Counted from the first letter of the stretch, positions 46,842 to 56,834 are shown. The stretch is DNA of 64,000 bases from Cellulomonas cellasea (GCF_030372105.1 NZ_JAUDBQ010000019.1:1-64000), one strand, 5' to 3'. Notes: generated by a model not told the origin, from the sequence alone. Numbers and translations: made by a program.

Positions 46842-49250
46842 ATGGCTCCCTCCCCCCGCGGCCGCCAGGTCAACCTCGCCCAGGCGACAGCCCTGCTCCT
46901 CGCGTTCGTGCTGACCGCCGGAGTCGGCGGCCTGCTGACGGCGGGAACGCTGCTCCCCGCCATAGCCGTGGCGAAGGGCACCACCGACATCACCGTGAGC
47001 GCCTTCGACAACCTCCCGTCCGAGTTGGTCGTCAAGCCGCTGTCGGAGAAGTCGACGATGCTCGACGCGAACGGCAACGTGCTCGCGGAGTTCTACGCCG
47101 AGGACCGCATCGTCGTGCCGCTCGACGAGATCGCCCCCGTGATGCGGCAGGCGGTGATCGCCACCGAGGACAAGCGGTTCTACGAGCACGGCGGCATCGA
47201 CCCCACCGGCATGCTGCGCGCCGCAGTGAAGAACGCGGCCAGCAACGTCACCCAGGGCGCCTCCACGCTCACGCAGCAGTACGTGAAGAACGTGCTGCTG
47301 GAGACGGCGGTCCGCAACGGCGACGCCGAGGGGATCGCGGCGGCCACCGAGTCGGAGGGCATCGAGGGGTACTCCCGCAAGCTGCGTGAGGCCAAGTTGG
47401 CGATCTCGCTGGAGAAGGTCGCCACGAAGGACCAGATCCTCGAGAACTACCTGAACATCGCGCAGTTCGGCATCTCCGTCTACGGGGTCGAGGCCGCCGC
47501 GCAGAAGTACTTCTCCACGTCGGCCGCCGATCTGACGTACCTGCAGGCCGCCACGCTCGCGGGCGTCACGCAGAGCCCCACCAAGTGGGACCCGATCAAG
47601 AACCCGGAGAACTCGCAGAAGCGGCGCAACATCGTCCTGCAGCTCATGAAGGCCCAGGGGGTCATCACCCCCGAGGAGTACGAGGCCGGGATCGCCACCC
47701 CCATCGGCGACACCCTGCAGCCGCAGGAGCCGCGGCTCGGCTGCATGTCCGCCGATCAGGCAGTCCCGGGCTCCGGCTTCTTCTGCGACTACGTGGTCAA
47801 GGTCATCAAGAACAACGAGGCCTTCGGTGAGACCGAGGAGGAGCGCCTCGACCTGCTGTACCGCGGCGGGCTGACCATCACCACCACGCTGGACCCCGCC
47901 GAGCAGGCCATCGCCGACACCGAGGTCAAGGCCGGCATCCCGGTCAACGACCGCTCCGGGGTCGCGCACGCGATGTCCGTGGTGGAGCCGGGCACCGGCA
48001 AGATCACCGCGATGGCGCAGAACCGCACGTACAGCGCCGTGAACTCCGGCGTCGCCGGCGAGACCTCGGTCAACTACAACACCGACCAGGCCTATGGCGG
48101 GTCGACTGGCTTCGCGCCCGGCTCGACGTTCAAGGCGTTCACGCTGCTCGAGTGGCTCAAGCAGGGGCACAGCCTCAGCGAGTACGTGGACGGCACCCGG
48201 ATGTCGTACCCGCAGCGCGAGTTCACCGCGTCGTGCACGCAGCTCGGCACCGACACCTACAAGTTCGGGAACGCCGAGGGCGGCAAGAGCGGCGTCATGT
48301 CGGTGCTCGACGCGACCCGCAACTCGGTGAACTCCGCGTTCATCGCGATGGCCACCCAGCTCGACCTGTGCGCGATCATGGACGGCGCCAAGAGCCTGGG
48401 CATCCACCAGGCCAGCGGCAAGGACTTCAACGTGGTTCCCGCCAACGTGCTCGGCTCCGACTCGGTGGCCCCGCTCACCATGGCCGCCGCGTTCGCGACC
48501 TTCGCCTCGGGCGGCGTCTACTGCGAGCCCGTCGCGATCACCCGCGTCACCGACGCGTCCGGCGCCGAGATCCCGATCCCCAGCGCGAACTGCACGCAGG
48601 CCATCGAGCCGCAGATCGCCGACGCGATGAACTACGCGATGAGCAACGTGTGGTCCGGCACCGCCAAGGCCGTCGGCGCCCCGCCGTTCGCCTCGGCAGG
48701 CAAGACGGGCACCACCACTCGCAACGAGAACACCTGGTTCGTCGGGTACACGCCGCTGCGCTCCGCGGCCGTCTGGGTCGGCTACAGCGAGGGCATGATC
48801 CCGGTGCAGCGGCTGACGGTGAACGGCTCGTACGTGCGGTACATGTACGGCTCGACGGTGGCCGCGCCCACCTGGAAGCGGTTCATGACGCAGGCGATGG
48901 CGGGCAAGGACGTGCCGGCGTTCAACAGCGTGGACAGCACCCTCCTGCACGGCGTGCAGATCCCCGTGCCGAACGTCGTCGGCCAGTCGCAGGAGGCCGC
49001 CACGTCGGCGCTGCGCGCGGCCGGGTTCAGCGTCAAGGTCGCCACCGAGCAGATCCCGTCGACCGTCGCAGCCGGGGCCGTGGCGTCGCAGTCGCTGACG
49101 GGGGCCGCCACCAAGGGCTCGTACATCACGCTGACCCTGTCGAACGGGCAGGCGCCCGAGGGCTCAGGCGACGGCCAGAACCAGGGGCCCGGCGGCGGCA
49201 ACGGCAACAACGGGAACGACAACGGGAACAACGGCGGGGGCGACCGCTGA
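46842..49250 (+). CDS. Class A penicillin-binding protein 3 of a tandem trio
   Basis: Encodes 802 residues. Anchor, GT51 (EDKRFYEHGGIDPTGMLRA), transpeptidase (GSTFKAF with the SxxK Lys, SVNSAF, KTGTTT) and PASTA (VPNVVGQSQEAATSALR) are all present. The tail is Gly/Asn-rich (GNGNNGNDNGNNGGG). N-terminal residues match copy two (MAPSPRGRQVNLAQATALL versus MATSPRGRQVNLGQATALL), while the central part matches copy one. The stop overlaps the metallophosphoesterase start by one base (TGATG), so the two are probably co-translated. Confidence 0.93.
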   Translation: MAPSPRGRQVNLAQATALLLAFVLTAGVGGLLTAGTLLPAIAVAKGTTDITVSAFDNLPSELVVKPLSEKSTMLDANGNVLAEFYAEDRIVVPLDEIAPVMRQAVIATEDKRFYEHGGIDPTGMLRAAVKNAASNVTQGASTLTQQYVKNVLLETAVRNGDAEGIAAATESEGIEGYSRKLREAKLAISLEKVATKDQILENYLNIAQFGISVYGVEAAAQKYFSTSAADLTYLQAATLAGVTQSPTKWDPIKNPENSQKRRNIVLQLMKAQGVITPEEYEAGIATPIGDTLQPQEPRLGCMSADQAVPGSGFFCDYVVKVIKNNEAFGETEEERLDLLYRGGLTITTTLDPAEQAIADTEVKAGIPVNDRSGVAHAMSVVEPGTGKITAMAQNRTYSAVNSGVAGETSVNYNTDQAYGGSTGFAPGSTFKAFTLLEWLKQGHSLSEYVDGTRMSYPQREFTASCTQLGTDTYKFGNAEGGKSGVMSVLDATRNSVNSAFIAMATQLDLCAIMDGAKSLGIHQASGKDFNVVPANVLGSDSVAPLTMAAAFATFASGGVYCEPVAITRVTDASGAEIPIPSANCTQAIEPQIADAMNYAMSNVWSGTAKAVGAPPFASAGKTGTTTRNENTWFVGYTPLRSAAVWVGYSEGMIPVQRLTVNGSYVRYMYGSTVAAPTWKRFMTQAMAGKDVPAFNSVDSTLLHGVQIPVPNVVGQSQEAATSALRAAGFSVKVATEQIPSTVAAGAVASQSLTGAATKGSYITLTLSNGQAPEGSGDGQNQGPGGGNGNNGNDNGNNGGGDR

Positions 49251-50203
49251 TGGCGCCCGCCGCCCGGCAGGCCATCGGCGGCCTCGCGCTCGCCGGCGCC
49301 GGGGCCCTCGCCTGGGCCTCCCTGGTGGAGGTGCGCTGGTACGCGCTGCGCGAGGTCACCGTGCCGGTGCTCCCCGCCGGCCAGGACCCGCTGCGCATCC
49401 TGCACCTGTCCGACCTGCACCTCACCCCCGGCCAGCAGCGCAAGATCGATTGGGTGCGGGACCTCGCCTCGCTCGACGTGGACCTGGTGATCGACACCGG
49501 GGACAACTGGGCGCACCTCGAGGCGATGCCGGCGCTCCTGGAGGCCCTCGAGCCGCACCTGGCCAAGCCGGGCGCCTTCGTGATGGGCTCGAACGACTAC
49601 TTCGCGCCGTCGGCGAAGAACCCGGCCCGGTACCTGCTGCCCGACGCGCGCCTGCCGCAGACCAAGGCGTCCATCGAGCTGCCGTGGCGCGAGCTCGCCG
49701 CACGGTTCCGCGCGGCCGGCTGGAAGGACCTGACCAACCGGCGGGACACCTTGGACGTGGCCGGCCGGCGGCTCTCACTGGTGGGGGTCGACGACCCGCA
49801 CCTCGACCTCGACCGGTTCCCCGGCCGTGACACCACCCCGGACATCGCCGGGCTGCGCGACGAGCCCGCCGCCGACCTGCACCTCGGTGTCGCGCACGCC
49901 CCCTACCGCCGCGTGCTCGACGAGATGCAGGACGACGGCGCGGACCTGATCATCGCGGGGCACACCCACGGCGGACAGCTCGCCGTGCCGGTGTACGGCG
50001 CGCTGGTGACGAACTGCGACCTGGACAGGCGCCGCGCCAAGGGCCTGCACGGCTGGCCGGGCGCCCGGCCCGACTCCCCCGGCGGCGCCGGGTCCACCTG
50101 GCTGCACGTGTCCGCCGGGCTCGGCACGTCGCCCTACGCGCCGGTGCGGTTCGCCTGCCGGCCCGAGGCGACGGTGCTGACGCTCGTCGCCGCGGAGGGC
50201 TGA
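49250..50203 (+). CDS. Membrane-associated metallophosphoesterase
   Basis: Encodes 317 residues. A weak N-terminal hydrophobic segment (AIGGLALAGAGALAWASLV) precedes a calcineurin-like phosphoesterase domain with the metal motifs HLSDLHLTPGQ, DTGDNW, GSNDY and GHTHGGQ. Related enzymes (YkuE, UDP-sugar or lipid hydrolases) act on diverse phosphoesters; the substrate here is unknown. In mycobacteria a gene of this type follows ponA2, supporting synteny. It starts inside the stop of the third PBP gene. Confidence 0.9.
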   Translation: MAPAARQAIGGLALAGAGALAWASLVEVRWYALREVTVPVLPAGQDPLRILHLSDLHLTPGQQRKIDWVRDLASLDVDLVIDTGDNWAHLEAMPALLEALEPHLAKPGAFVMGSNDYFAPSAKNPARYLLPDARLPQTKASIELPWRELAARFRAAGWKDLTNRRDTLDVAGRRLSLVGVDDPHLDLDRFPGRDTTPDIAGLRDEPAADLHLGVAHAPYRRVLDEMQDDGADLIIAGHTHGGQLAVPVYGALVTNCDLDRRRAKGLHGWPGARPDSPGGAGSTWLHVSAGLGTSPYAPVRFACRPEATVLTLVAAEG

Positions 50204-50261
50204 GCAGCAAGCCCTGGCAGGGCGCTGAACAGCCGGTTTCGTCGCTGGGCACATCGTCGGC

Positions 50262-50267
50262 TATTCT
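50262..50267 (+). promoter_or_regulatory. -10 element TATTCT upstream of tRNA-Pro
   Basis: TATTCT lies 13 bases before the mature tRNA start, a suitable distance for a short 5' leader. Confidence 0.45.
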
Positions 50268-50280
50268 GGCCAGGCTCAAC

Positions 50281-50354
<74 letters not shown>

Positions 50355-50367
50355 CCGGTGAGACAGC

Positions 50368-50406
50368 AAGGCCCCTGATCTGCGGAGACGCGAGATCAGG
50401 GGCCTT
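50368..50406 (+). terminator. Perfect hairpin after tRNA-Pro
   Basis: Fourteen-base perfect arms (AAGGCCCCTGATCT and its complement) around an 11-base loop end the tRNA transcript and may also serve the convergent DUF4097 operon. Confidence 0.75.
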
Positions 50407-50441
50407 CGCCGTTCCCGGGCGGCGGCGCCGGGACGGAGGGG

Positions 50442-51527
50442 TCAGCGGGGGCCGAGGTAGGCCACGTCGCCGCTGCCCGATCGGATGACCACGGCCCGCC
50501 GCGCGGTGGGGTCGGTGGCGCCCTCGACGGTGGTCCGGCCGTCGCTGGTGAAGATGGTCAGCACCACCGGGTCGCCGGCGCCGCGCACCGTCACCGGGCC
50601 GTCGGACGTCGTCGCGGTCACGTCACCGCGCGCTCCCTCGACCTGCACGCTGCCGCTGCCCGAGTCGGCGTTCACGTTGCCGTCCACGGACTGCACGTGC
50701 ACGGCCCCGTCGGACGTCTTCGCCTCCACGTCGCCCGCCACGTCCTCGACGCTGACGGCTCCCGAGCCCGAGGTCGCGCTGACCGCCCCACGGGAGGCGG
50801 TGACGGTGACGGCGCCGTCGAGGGTCCGGGCCTCGACCTGGCGTCCGCCGTCGACGAGCACCTTGCCCGAGCCGGAGCGTGCGAGCACGTCGCCCGTGAC
50901 GTTCGCGACCTCGACGGCGCCGTCCGAGGTGGTCGCGGACAGGCTCCCGCGCACCCCGTCGATGAGCACCGCGCCGGAGCCGGTGGCGGCCAGCACGTCG
51001 CCGTCCACGTCGCTCACCTCGACGCGCCCGTCCCCGGTGCGGACCTCGACCGGCCCGGACACGTCGGAGACCGCCACCGCGCCGAACGTCGAGCGGACGA
51101 TCACCGCGGTGCCTGCCGGGACTGTCACGTCGAGGCCCGCCTGGCAGCTGGTGCTCCCCCACCAGCGGTCGCACCGGTTCTCCACGACGAGCCGGCCCTT
51201 GCCGTTGGTCGATGTGAAGTCGCCTGTGTAGGTGCTGTCGCCGAAGCCGGTGCGGTTGCGCTCCGTCACCAGCACCGCGTCGTCCGCGCCGACGCTGACG
51301 GTGACCGGCCCGTCTGCCATCAGCTCGACAGTGCCGGCTGCGCCGTAGTCGTGGTCCTTGGTCTCGGGGCTCGTCGCGAACAGGTCGGCGGCCTGGAGGC
51401 CGCACCAGGCGATGAGCGCGGCGCCGAGCACGCCACCGGTCCACAGCAGAGCGCGCTGTGCCGGCCGCTGGCCGGGCCGCTCGTCAGGGCGCCCATGCTC
51501 GACGGGCGTCAGGGTGGGCGTGCTCAT
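50442..51527 (-). CDS. DUF4097-type beta-repeat surface protein
   Basis: Encodes 361 residues. One membrane helix (LLWTGGVLGAALIAWCGLQ) anchors it; outside, a long run of about 20-residue repeats alternates TSDGAV and GSG-containing units (for example DVLAATGSGAVLIDGVRGSL then SATTSDGAVEVANVTGDVL). This pattern forms a beta-helix of the DUF4097 (putative adhesin) family. Two Cys (CDRWWGSTSC) may form a disulfide. Its ATG overlaps the stop of the response regulator (ATGA), so it is the output of the adjacent two-component system. Confidence 0.85.
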   Translation of the reverse strand: MSTPTLTPVEHGRPDERPGQRPAQRALLWTGGVLGAALIAWCGLQAADLFATSPETKDHDYGAAGTVELMADGPVTVSVGADDAVLVTERNRTGFGDSTYTGDFTSTNGKGRLVVENRCDRWWGSTSCQAGLDVTVPAGTAVIVRSTFGAVAVSDVSGPVEVRTGDGRVEVSDVDGDVLAATGSGAVLIDGVRGSLSATTSDGAVEVANVTGDVLARSGSGKVLVDGGRQVEARTLDGAVTVTASRGAVSATSGSGAVSVEDVAGDVEAKTSDGAVHVQSVDGNVNADSGSGSVQVEGARGDVTATTSDGPVTVRGAGDPVVLTIFTSDGRTTVEGATDPTARRAVVIRSGSGDVAYLGPR

Positions 51528-52204
51528 GAGAGTTCTCCTCGGTGGGGTGCGTGCTCCAGGTAGCGCAGCACGGCGAGCACCCTGCGGTGGTCGTCGGCGC
51601 CGGGCGTGAGCTCGAGCTTGGTCAGGATGGAGGTGACGTGCTTCTCGACGGCGGCGGTGCCGACCACGAGTCGTTCGGCGATGGCGGCGTTGGACCGCCC
51701 TTCCGCCATCAGGGCCAGGACCTCCCGCTCACGGGCGGTGAGGCGTTCCAGGACGGGGCGCCGGGCGCGGGCGAGGAGCTGGGCGACGACCTCGGGGTCG
51801 ATCACCGTGCCTCCCCCGGCCACCCGCCCGACGGCGTCGAGCAGCTCGTCGACGTCCGCGATGCGGTCCTTGAGCAGGTAGCCGAGGGCCCGCACATCAC
51901 CGGCGAACAGCTCGGACGCGTAGCGCTGCTCGACGTACTGGGACAGGACGAGCACCGGCAGGGTCGGGTGCACGCTGCGCAGGTGCACCGCGGCGCGCAG
52001 GCCCTCGTCGGTGTGCGTGGGGGGCATCCGGACGTCGGTCACCAGCAGGTCGGGCAGTGTGTGCCCGGGCCCGACGGGCCGGCCCAGGGCCGCCACCGCG
52101 TCGTCGGCGGTGCGATGGCCAGTGACCTCATGCCCCTCGGAGGTGAGCAGCCGCGTCAGGCCGTCGAGCAGCAGGACCGAGTCCTCGGCGATCACGATGC
52201 GCAT
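51524..52204 (-). CDS. NarL/LuxR-type response regulator
   Basis: Encodes 226 residues. The receiver (about 1-125) has IVIAEDSVLLLDGLTRLLTSE, the phospho-acceptor Asp in LLVTDVRMPP and the LSQYVEQRYA/LLKDRI switch region. The LuxR HTH (about 155-215) reads LTAREREVLALMAEGRSNAAI. Its ATG lies 13 bases inside the upstream kinase gene and its stop overlaps DUF4097 (ATGA), making a tightly coupled three-gene operon. Confidence 0.93.
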   Translation of the reverse strand: MRIVIAEDSVLLLDGLTRLLTSEGHEVTGHRTADDAVAALGRPVGPGHTLPDLLVTDVRMPPTHTDEGLRAAVHLRSVHPTLPVLVLSQYVEQRYASELFAGDVRALGYLLKDRIADVDELLDAVGRVAGGGTVIDPEVVAQLLARARRPVLERLTAREREVLALMAEGRSNAAIAERLVVGTAAVEKHVTSILTKLELTPGADDHRRVLAVLRYLEHAPHRGELS

Positions 52205-53652
52205 GGGACCTCCACCACCAAACGTGTGCCGTGCCCCGCGGGGCTCTCCAGATGGAAGGTGCCGTCGAGGGCCTCGACCCGCCCGCGCAGGCCTTCCAGC
52301 CCGCTGCCGGGCAGCTCGACGGCGCCGCCGTGGCCGTCGTCGGCGATCTCCAGGCGCAGCATGTCGCCACTCACGCGCACGTCCAGGCGGACCAGGCTCG
52401 CGCCGGCGTGCCGGGCGGCGTTGGTCAGCGCCTCGGCGGTGACGAAGTAGGCGGCGGCCTGCGCGGCAGGCGTGCACGCCGCGAGCGCGTCGGTGTCGGG
52501 CACGTCCACCTCCACCGGCACGGGGCTGCGGGCCGCGAGCGCCGAGAGGGCCGCGTCGAGGCCGCGGTCGGTGAGGACTGCGGGGTGGATGCCACGCACC
52601 AGGTCGCGCAGCTCGGCGAGCACCTCCTTGACCTCGCGGTGCGCGTGGTCGATGGCGTCACGCGCCGCGTCGGGGTCGGCTGCGGCCGCGCGCTTGGCGG
52701 CGCCCAGCTCGACGCCGAGGGCCACGAGCCGCTGCTGCGCGCCGTCGTGCAGGTCGCGCTCAATGCGGCGCCGCTCGGTGTCGGCGGCGCCCACGGCACG
52801 GGTGCGCGTCTCGGTGAGGTGCTCGGCCCGGACCCGCGCCATCTCGACGCGCTCCTGGGCCGCGGCGGCCTCCTCCTGGGCGACGGCGGCCTGGGCGCGG
52901 GCCTCCTCGACCTCGCCGCGCCGGCCTGGGCCGAGCAGCGTCCGGGCGAGGCGCACGTGCACCAGGGCGAGCCCCTGCGTGGCCCATGACGTCGCCCAGA
53001 CGCCGACGATGCCCACGGCGATCCACAGCATCGCCTGGCTCGACGAGAGCTCGGTGGCGGAGCGGTACACGGGCAGCGCGATCGCGGCGAGCGAGTAGCC
53101 GAGCCCGCCCCAGGCGACGATCACCTGGACGCACATCAGCACCATGCCCACGACGGCGTAGGCCACGGCCGACCATCGGCGCCCGTCGGTCAGCACCGTC
53201 AGCAGCCGCCCACGGCCGGGCTTGCTGGTCGCGGGGCGCCGCACGGGCGCGGCCACACGGACGCCGAGCTGGGCCTCGAGCCGGGCCCGCTCGACCGCCG
53301 CGAACGGGTCGGTGAGGACCAGTGACGCGGCGAGCAGCGGGAGGCCCACGCCAATGATCGACAGGGCCGCGAAGGTCGGCACCACCGACGCAGCGAGGAC
53401 GCCCGCCACGGTGAGCACGAAGAAGCCGACGGTGAGCTGCGACACCGCGCGCCAGGTCGCCCCCGCCCACGGGGCGAGGATGAGCGCGTGCCCGCCGCGC
53501 AGGGCAGGGGCCACGTGGGCGAGGTCCTCGTCGATGCCCACTGCCTGGCTGGCGGGAGGGCGGGGTGGCGCCACAGGGGGCGCGGGCGCGGCGGTCCCTG
53601 GCCCGGGCCCGCCGGTGGGTGCGGCCTGCGCCGCGGTGGTCGTGTTCTCCAT
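52192..53652 (-). CDS. NarL-type sensor histidine kinase
   Basis: Encodes 486 residues. Around five membrane segments lie in the N-terminal half (AVSQLTVGFFVLTVAGVLAA, FAALSIIGVGLPLLAASLVL, VAYAVVGMVLMCVQVIVAWG and others), then a coiled coil and a HisKA_3 dimerisation domain with ERDLHDGAQQRLVALGVEL (catalytic His), an N box TNAARHAGAS and a G1 box EIADDGHGG. It senses an envelope signal and phosphorylates the regulator at 51524. TACCGT seven bases before the ATG suggests a leaderless mRNA. Confidence 0.92.
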   Translation of the reverse strand: MENTTTAAQAAPTGGPGPGTAAPAPPVAPPRPPASQAVGIDEDLAHVAPALRGGHALILAPWAGATWRAVSQLTVGFFVLTVAGVLAASVVPTFAALSIIGVGLPLLAASLVLTDPFAAVERARLEAQLGVRVAAPVRRPATSKPGRGRLLTVLTDGRRWSAVAYAVVGMVLMCVQVIVAWGGLGYSLAAIALPVYRSATELSSSQAMLWIAVGIVGVWATSWATQGLALVHVRLARTLLGPGRRGEVEEARAQAAVAQEEAAAAQERVEMARVRAEHLTETRTRAVGAADTERRRIERDLHDGAQQRLVALGVELGAAKRAAAADPDAARDAIDHAHREVKEVLAELRDLVRGIHPAVLTDRGLDAALSALAARSPVPVEVDVPDTDALAACTPAAQAAAYFVTAEALTNAARHAGASLVRLDVRVSGDMLRLEIADDGHGGAVELPGSGLEGLRGRVEALDGTFHLESPAGHGTRLVVEVPCAS

Positions 53653-53659
53653 GTGGACG

Positions 53660-53665
53660 ACGGTA
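53660..53665 (-). promoter_or_regulatory. -10 element TACCGT, leaderless arrangement (histidine kinase operon)
   Basis: On the minus strand TACCGT-CGTCCAC-ATG; it would drive the kinase-regulator-DUF4097 operon. Confidence 0.5.
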
Positions 53666-53763
53666 GGGCCGCTGACCTGCGCAGTCCCAGCCTGCCCACC
53701 CCCGAGTCGGGGGTGGGGTTTCCCCTACCTGTGCCGGTGGGCATGCCGGTGGGTCGTCACACG

Positions 53764-53799
53764 CCGCAGGGGCCGGCCCTCGCGGACCGGCCCCTGCGG
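53764..53799 (-). terminator. Hairpin after the GH48 gene
   Basis: Thirteen-base perfect arms (CCGCAGGGGCCGG and complement) with a ten-base loop lie 33 bases past the cellulase stop. No T-tract. Confidence 0.7.
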
Positions 53800-53831
53800 G
53801 TGGTGCTGATGACGCTGCGCTCAGCCGGGGG

Positions 53832-56800
53832 TCAGCTGCACGCGGCGCCGTTCACGGTGAACGCCGACGGCGCGGTGTTCACGCCGGTGTGCGAGCCGTT
53901 GAACCCGATGTCGACGCTCGCGCCCGCCGCCAGGTTGCCGTTCCAGGCGGCGTTGGCCGCGGTCACCTGCGTGCCGGACTGCGACCAGTTCGCACTCCAG
54001 CCCTGGGTGACCTTCTGGCCGGACGGGAACGCGAAGCCGAGCGTCCAGCCCGACAGCGCCGTCGTGCCCGTGTTGGTGACCTTCACCGACGCGGTGAACC
54101 CGGTGTTCCAGCTGTTGGCGGTGTACGTCACCTTGCAGCTAGAGGTCGGGGCGGTGGTCACCGTGGGCGTCGGGGTGGGCCCGGCGTTGGTGGTGACCGA
54201 CAGGGCCGTGGACGGCGCCGAGATGTTCCCGGCCGCGTCCTTGGCCCGCACCGTGTACGAGTACGCCGTCGAGGCCGTCAGGCCCGTGTCGGTGTACGTC
54301 GTGCCCGTGGCCGTGCCCACCAGGGTGGTCCCCCGGTACACGTCGTACCCGGTGACGCCGACGGCGTCGGACGAGGCCGTCCAGGACAACGACACGCTCG
54401 TCGCGGTCTTCGACGGGGAGGTCAGGCCGGTCGGGACGGTCGGGGCCGTGGTGTCGCCGCCCGTCGCCGAGGTCGTGACCGCCAGGGCCGTGGACGGCGC
54501 CGAGATGTTCCCCGCCGCGTCCTTGGCCCGCACCGTGTACGAGTACGCCGTCGAGGCCGTCAGGCCCGTGTCGGTGTACGTCGTGCCCGTGGCCGTGCCC
54601 ACCAGGGTGGTCCCCCGGTACACGTCGTACCCGGTGACGCCCACCGCGTCGGTGGACGCGGTCCAGGACAGCGACACGCTCGTCGCGGTCTTCGACGGCG
54701 AGGTCAGGCCCGTGGGGACCGTCGGCGCCGTGGTGTCAGGCGTGGTGGGCGTGCCCAGCAGCCGGTCGTAGTCGGCCATCGCCGTGGCGATCGCCGCCTG
54801 CGCCCAGAACCGGTGGTAGTTGAACTCCGGCGCCGGGCCGCCGTCCAGGTAGGCCTGGACCTTGGGCCAGTCCGGGTCGTTCTTGTACCAGGAGCGGATG
54901 TCCAGGAAGCTGACGCCCGGCTTGATGGCGTCGCCGTTGGGCATCTTCCCCGACCAGCCGGACGGCACGTAGACGCCGTCGCCGGTGGTGCCGGTCATGA
55001 CGTCGTCGAACCGCTTGTAGTCCTCGCGGGTCTCCGTGGTGGAGATGCCCTTGTCGTCGCGGTTGTTCTCCCACATGACGTCGAGCAGGGCCTTGGCCGT
55101 GGACTTCGCGGCCGCGTCGCCCGACTTCGCGCCGTAGTAGGTGAGCAGCTTGGCGTAGTCGCCGGCGATGCCGACGTCCTGGCCCTTGTCGACGACCGTC
55201 ACGTGCAGGCCGGCGTTGGTCCCGGGGCTCGTGGCGTTCCAGGTGTCCGGCTGGCCGGACCAGCCGAGCGTGGCCGGGATGGCCCACGTGCCGTTCGCGT
55301 TGACCTCCGTGTTCGCGATGGCCCACGGGACCCACTTGTCCAGCAGCTTCTTGGCCCGGGCGTCACCCGTCGCGTAGTAGAGCTCCGCGACGCGCTCCAT
55401 CGACCACACCTGCATGCCGAACCACTGGTTGCTGGGCGGGTCGCTGTACACGGGCGCCACCTGGTAGCCCATGCCGTAGAACGTCGAGGTGCCGGCCGGC
55501 GGGGCGCCGTACCCGCCGCCCCAGCTGTTCGTCGCGCCACCGGCGATGCCGCCCTCGGCGGACTGCAGCCACTGGTAGAACTCGAGCTGGCGGTCCAGCG
55601 ACTTGGACCAGTCGTCCTTGGCGGTGGGCGACTTCGGCGTCAGCACCGAGACGTTCGACAGAGCCCACGCCGACATCGGGTTCTGGTAGCCGAAGTGGCT
55701 GGTGCTCGAGCCGATGCGCCACGCCCACCCGGCGGAGGTGTCCGTCGCGCCGCCCCAGGCGTAGTACCAGGACTGCAGGTAGTGCGCGCTGTCCCGGCCA
55801 GTGCCCGCGGCGCAGCTCGGCGCCGTGCAGCCGATCTTCTTGAAGTACTTGTCGAACAGCGAGTACCGCAGGTAGTCGCCCATCTTGGCGGCCTTGGCCA
55901 CCGTCGCGGCGATCTTCGACTCGTTGCCCTGCGCCTTGGCCCAGGTGTGCGCCCAGTACGCGGCCTCGATGGCGCGCGCGTCGGCGTCGGGGGCGTTGGT
56001 GTACTTCCACTGCTTGGCGTAGCTCGCGTCCTTGGTGAACAGGTCGAGGTAGCCGTTCGTCCCGCCGTACTTGAAGTTGTCGCAGGACGGCTGGGTGATG
56101 GTCTCCCAGACGGACTCCTGCGTGCCGCGCTGGAACGTGTTGATGTACGAGGTGCCCGTGGACGCGGGGCCCGTGTTGCAGCCGCCGCCCGGGCTGCCGC
56201 CGAAGCCGTACTTGTTGTCGACGTCCGCGATCCAGTGCATGCCGTACACGTCCGACGTGCCGTACGTGGACTTGAGCTCCGCGCCGATCGGGTCGACGCC
56301 GGAGGCCACGCCCGAGTTGATCTGGGACGGGTACTTGCTCGGGTGGTCGTACTCGGCGGCGTACGTCGCCGGCTTCGACGGGTCGTAGAACGAGTTCGTG
56401 GGCTGATCCGCGGCCTGCGGGATCATGTACTTCTCCATCGTGGTCCACGCGGCGTTGAACGGCTCCCAGTCACCGGTGACCTGGCCATAGCTCGCCTCGA
56501 GCCACATCCAGAAGCTGTACGCCTCCGAGGTGGTCTCGTGCCCGTAGTCGGGCGCCTCCACGATGAGCGTCTCGATCGAGTGGTACGGGATGCCCTGCGG
56601 GCTGAAGTAGCCGTTCGCGGGGTCGTGGATCTCGTTGTAGAGGTCCAGGAAGCGCTGTGCGTACTCGGTGGACGCGGTGGTCACCGCGGTTTTCACAGGC
56701 GCCGCGGCGACGACCGCGGCTGGTGCGGGTGGCGCCGCGAACGCGGGCCCGATCCCCGCCAAGGCGACGCACGACGCCGCGCCCACGGCGGCCAAGGCCA

Positions 56801-56834
56801 GCCAGGGCGAGCGTCGACGGGTGTGTCGAGACAC
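53832..56834 (-). CDS. Secreted GH48 reducing-end cellobiohydrolase with two FN3 and one CBM2
   Basis: Encodes 1000 residues. A signal peptide (about 1-33, cleavage after AFA) leads to the GH48 catalytic domain (about 55-690), with [20 protein letters not shown] carrying the proposed catalytic Glu. Two fibronectin-III repeats of 94 residues each are almost identical, followed by a Thr/Pro linker and a C-terminal CBM2 (about 895-1000). GH48 enzymes are processive exocellulases essential in cellulolytic bacteria. GTG at 56834 has AAAGGGA upstream; the open frame extends farther but without a signal. Domain order resembles the Cellulomonas fimi GH48 enzyme. Confidence 0.93.
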   Translation of the reverse strand: MSRHTRRRSPWLALAAVGAASCVALAGIGPAFAAPPAPAAVVAAAPVKTAVTTASTEYAQRFLDLYNEIHDPANGYFSPQGIPYHSIETLIVEAPDYGHETTSEAYSFWMWLEASYGQVTGDWEPFNAAWTTMEKYMIPQAADQPTNSFYDPSKPATYAAEYDHPSKYPSQINSGVASGVDPIGAELKSTYGTSDVYGMHWIADVDNKYGFGGSPGGGCNTGPASTGTSYINTFQRGTQESVWETITQPSCDNFKYGGTNGYLDLFTKDASYAKQWKYTNAPDADARAIEAAYWAHTWAKAQGNESKIAATVAKAAKMGDYLRYSLFDKYFKKIGCTAPSCAAGTGRDSAHYLQSWYYAWGGATDTSAGWAWRIGSSTSHFGYQNPMSAWALSNVSVLTPKSPTAKDDWSKSLDRQLEFYQWLQSAEGGIAGGATNSWGGGYGAPPAGTSTFYGMGYQVAPVYSDPPSNQWFGMQVWSMERVAELYYATGDARAKKLLDKWVPWAIANTEVNANGTWAIPATLGWSGQPDTWNATSPGTNAGLHVTVVDKGQDVGIAGDYAKLLTYYGAKSGDAAAKSTAKALLDVMWENNRDDKGISTTETREDYKRFDDVMTGTTGDGVYVPSGWSGKMPNGDAIKPGVSFLDIRSWYKNDPDWPKVQAYLDGGPAPEFNYHRFWAQAAIATAMADYDRLLGTPTTPDTTAPTVPTGLTSPSKTATSVSLSWTASTDAVGVTGYDVYRGTTLVGTATGTTYTDTGLTASTAYSYTVRAKDAAGNISAPSTALAVTTSATGGDTTAPTVPTGLTSPSKTATSVSLSWTASSDAVGVTGYDVYRGTTLVGTATGTTYTDTGLTASTAYSYTVRAKDAAGNISAPSTALSVTTNAGPTPTPTVTTAPTSSCKVTYTANSWNTGFTASVKVTNTGTTALSGWTLGFAFPSGQKVTQGWSANWSQSGTQVTAANAAWNGNLAAGASVDIGFNGSHTGVNTAPSAFTVNGAACS
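54196..54712. repeat. Near-identical tandem FN3-coding repeats, 282-base period
   Basis: The segments from about 54196-54430 and 54478-54712 repeat with an offset of 282 bases (94 codons) and differ at only a few positions. They encode the two FN3 domains. The identity is higher than needed for function and suggests recent duplication or homogenisation. Confidence 0.8.
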
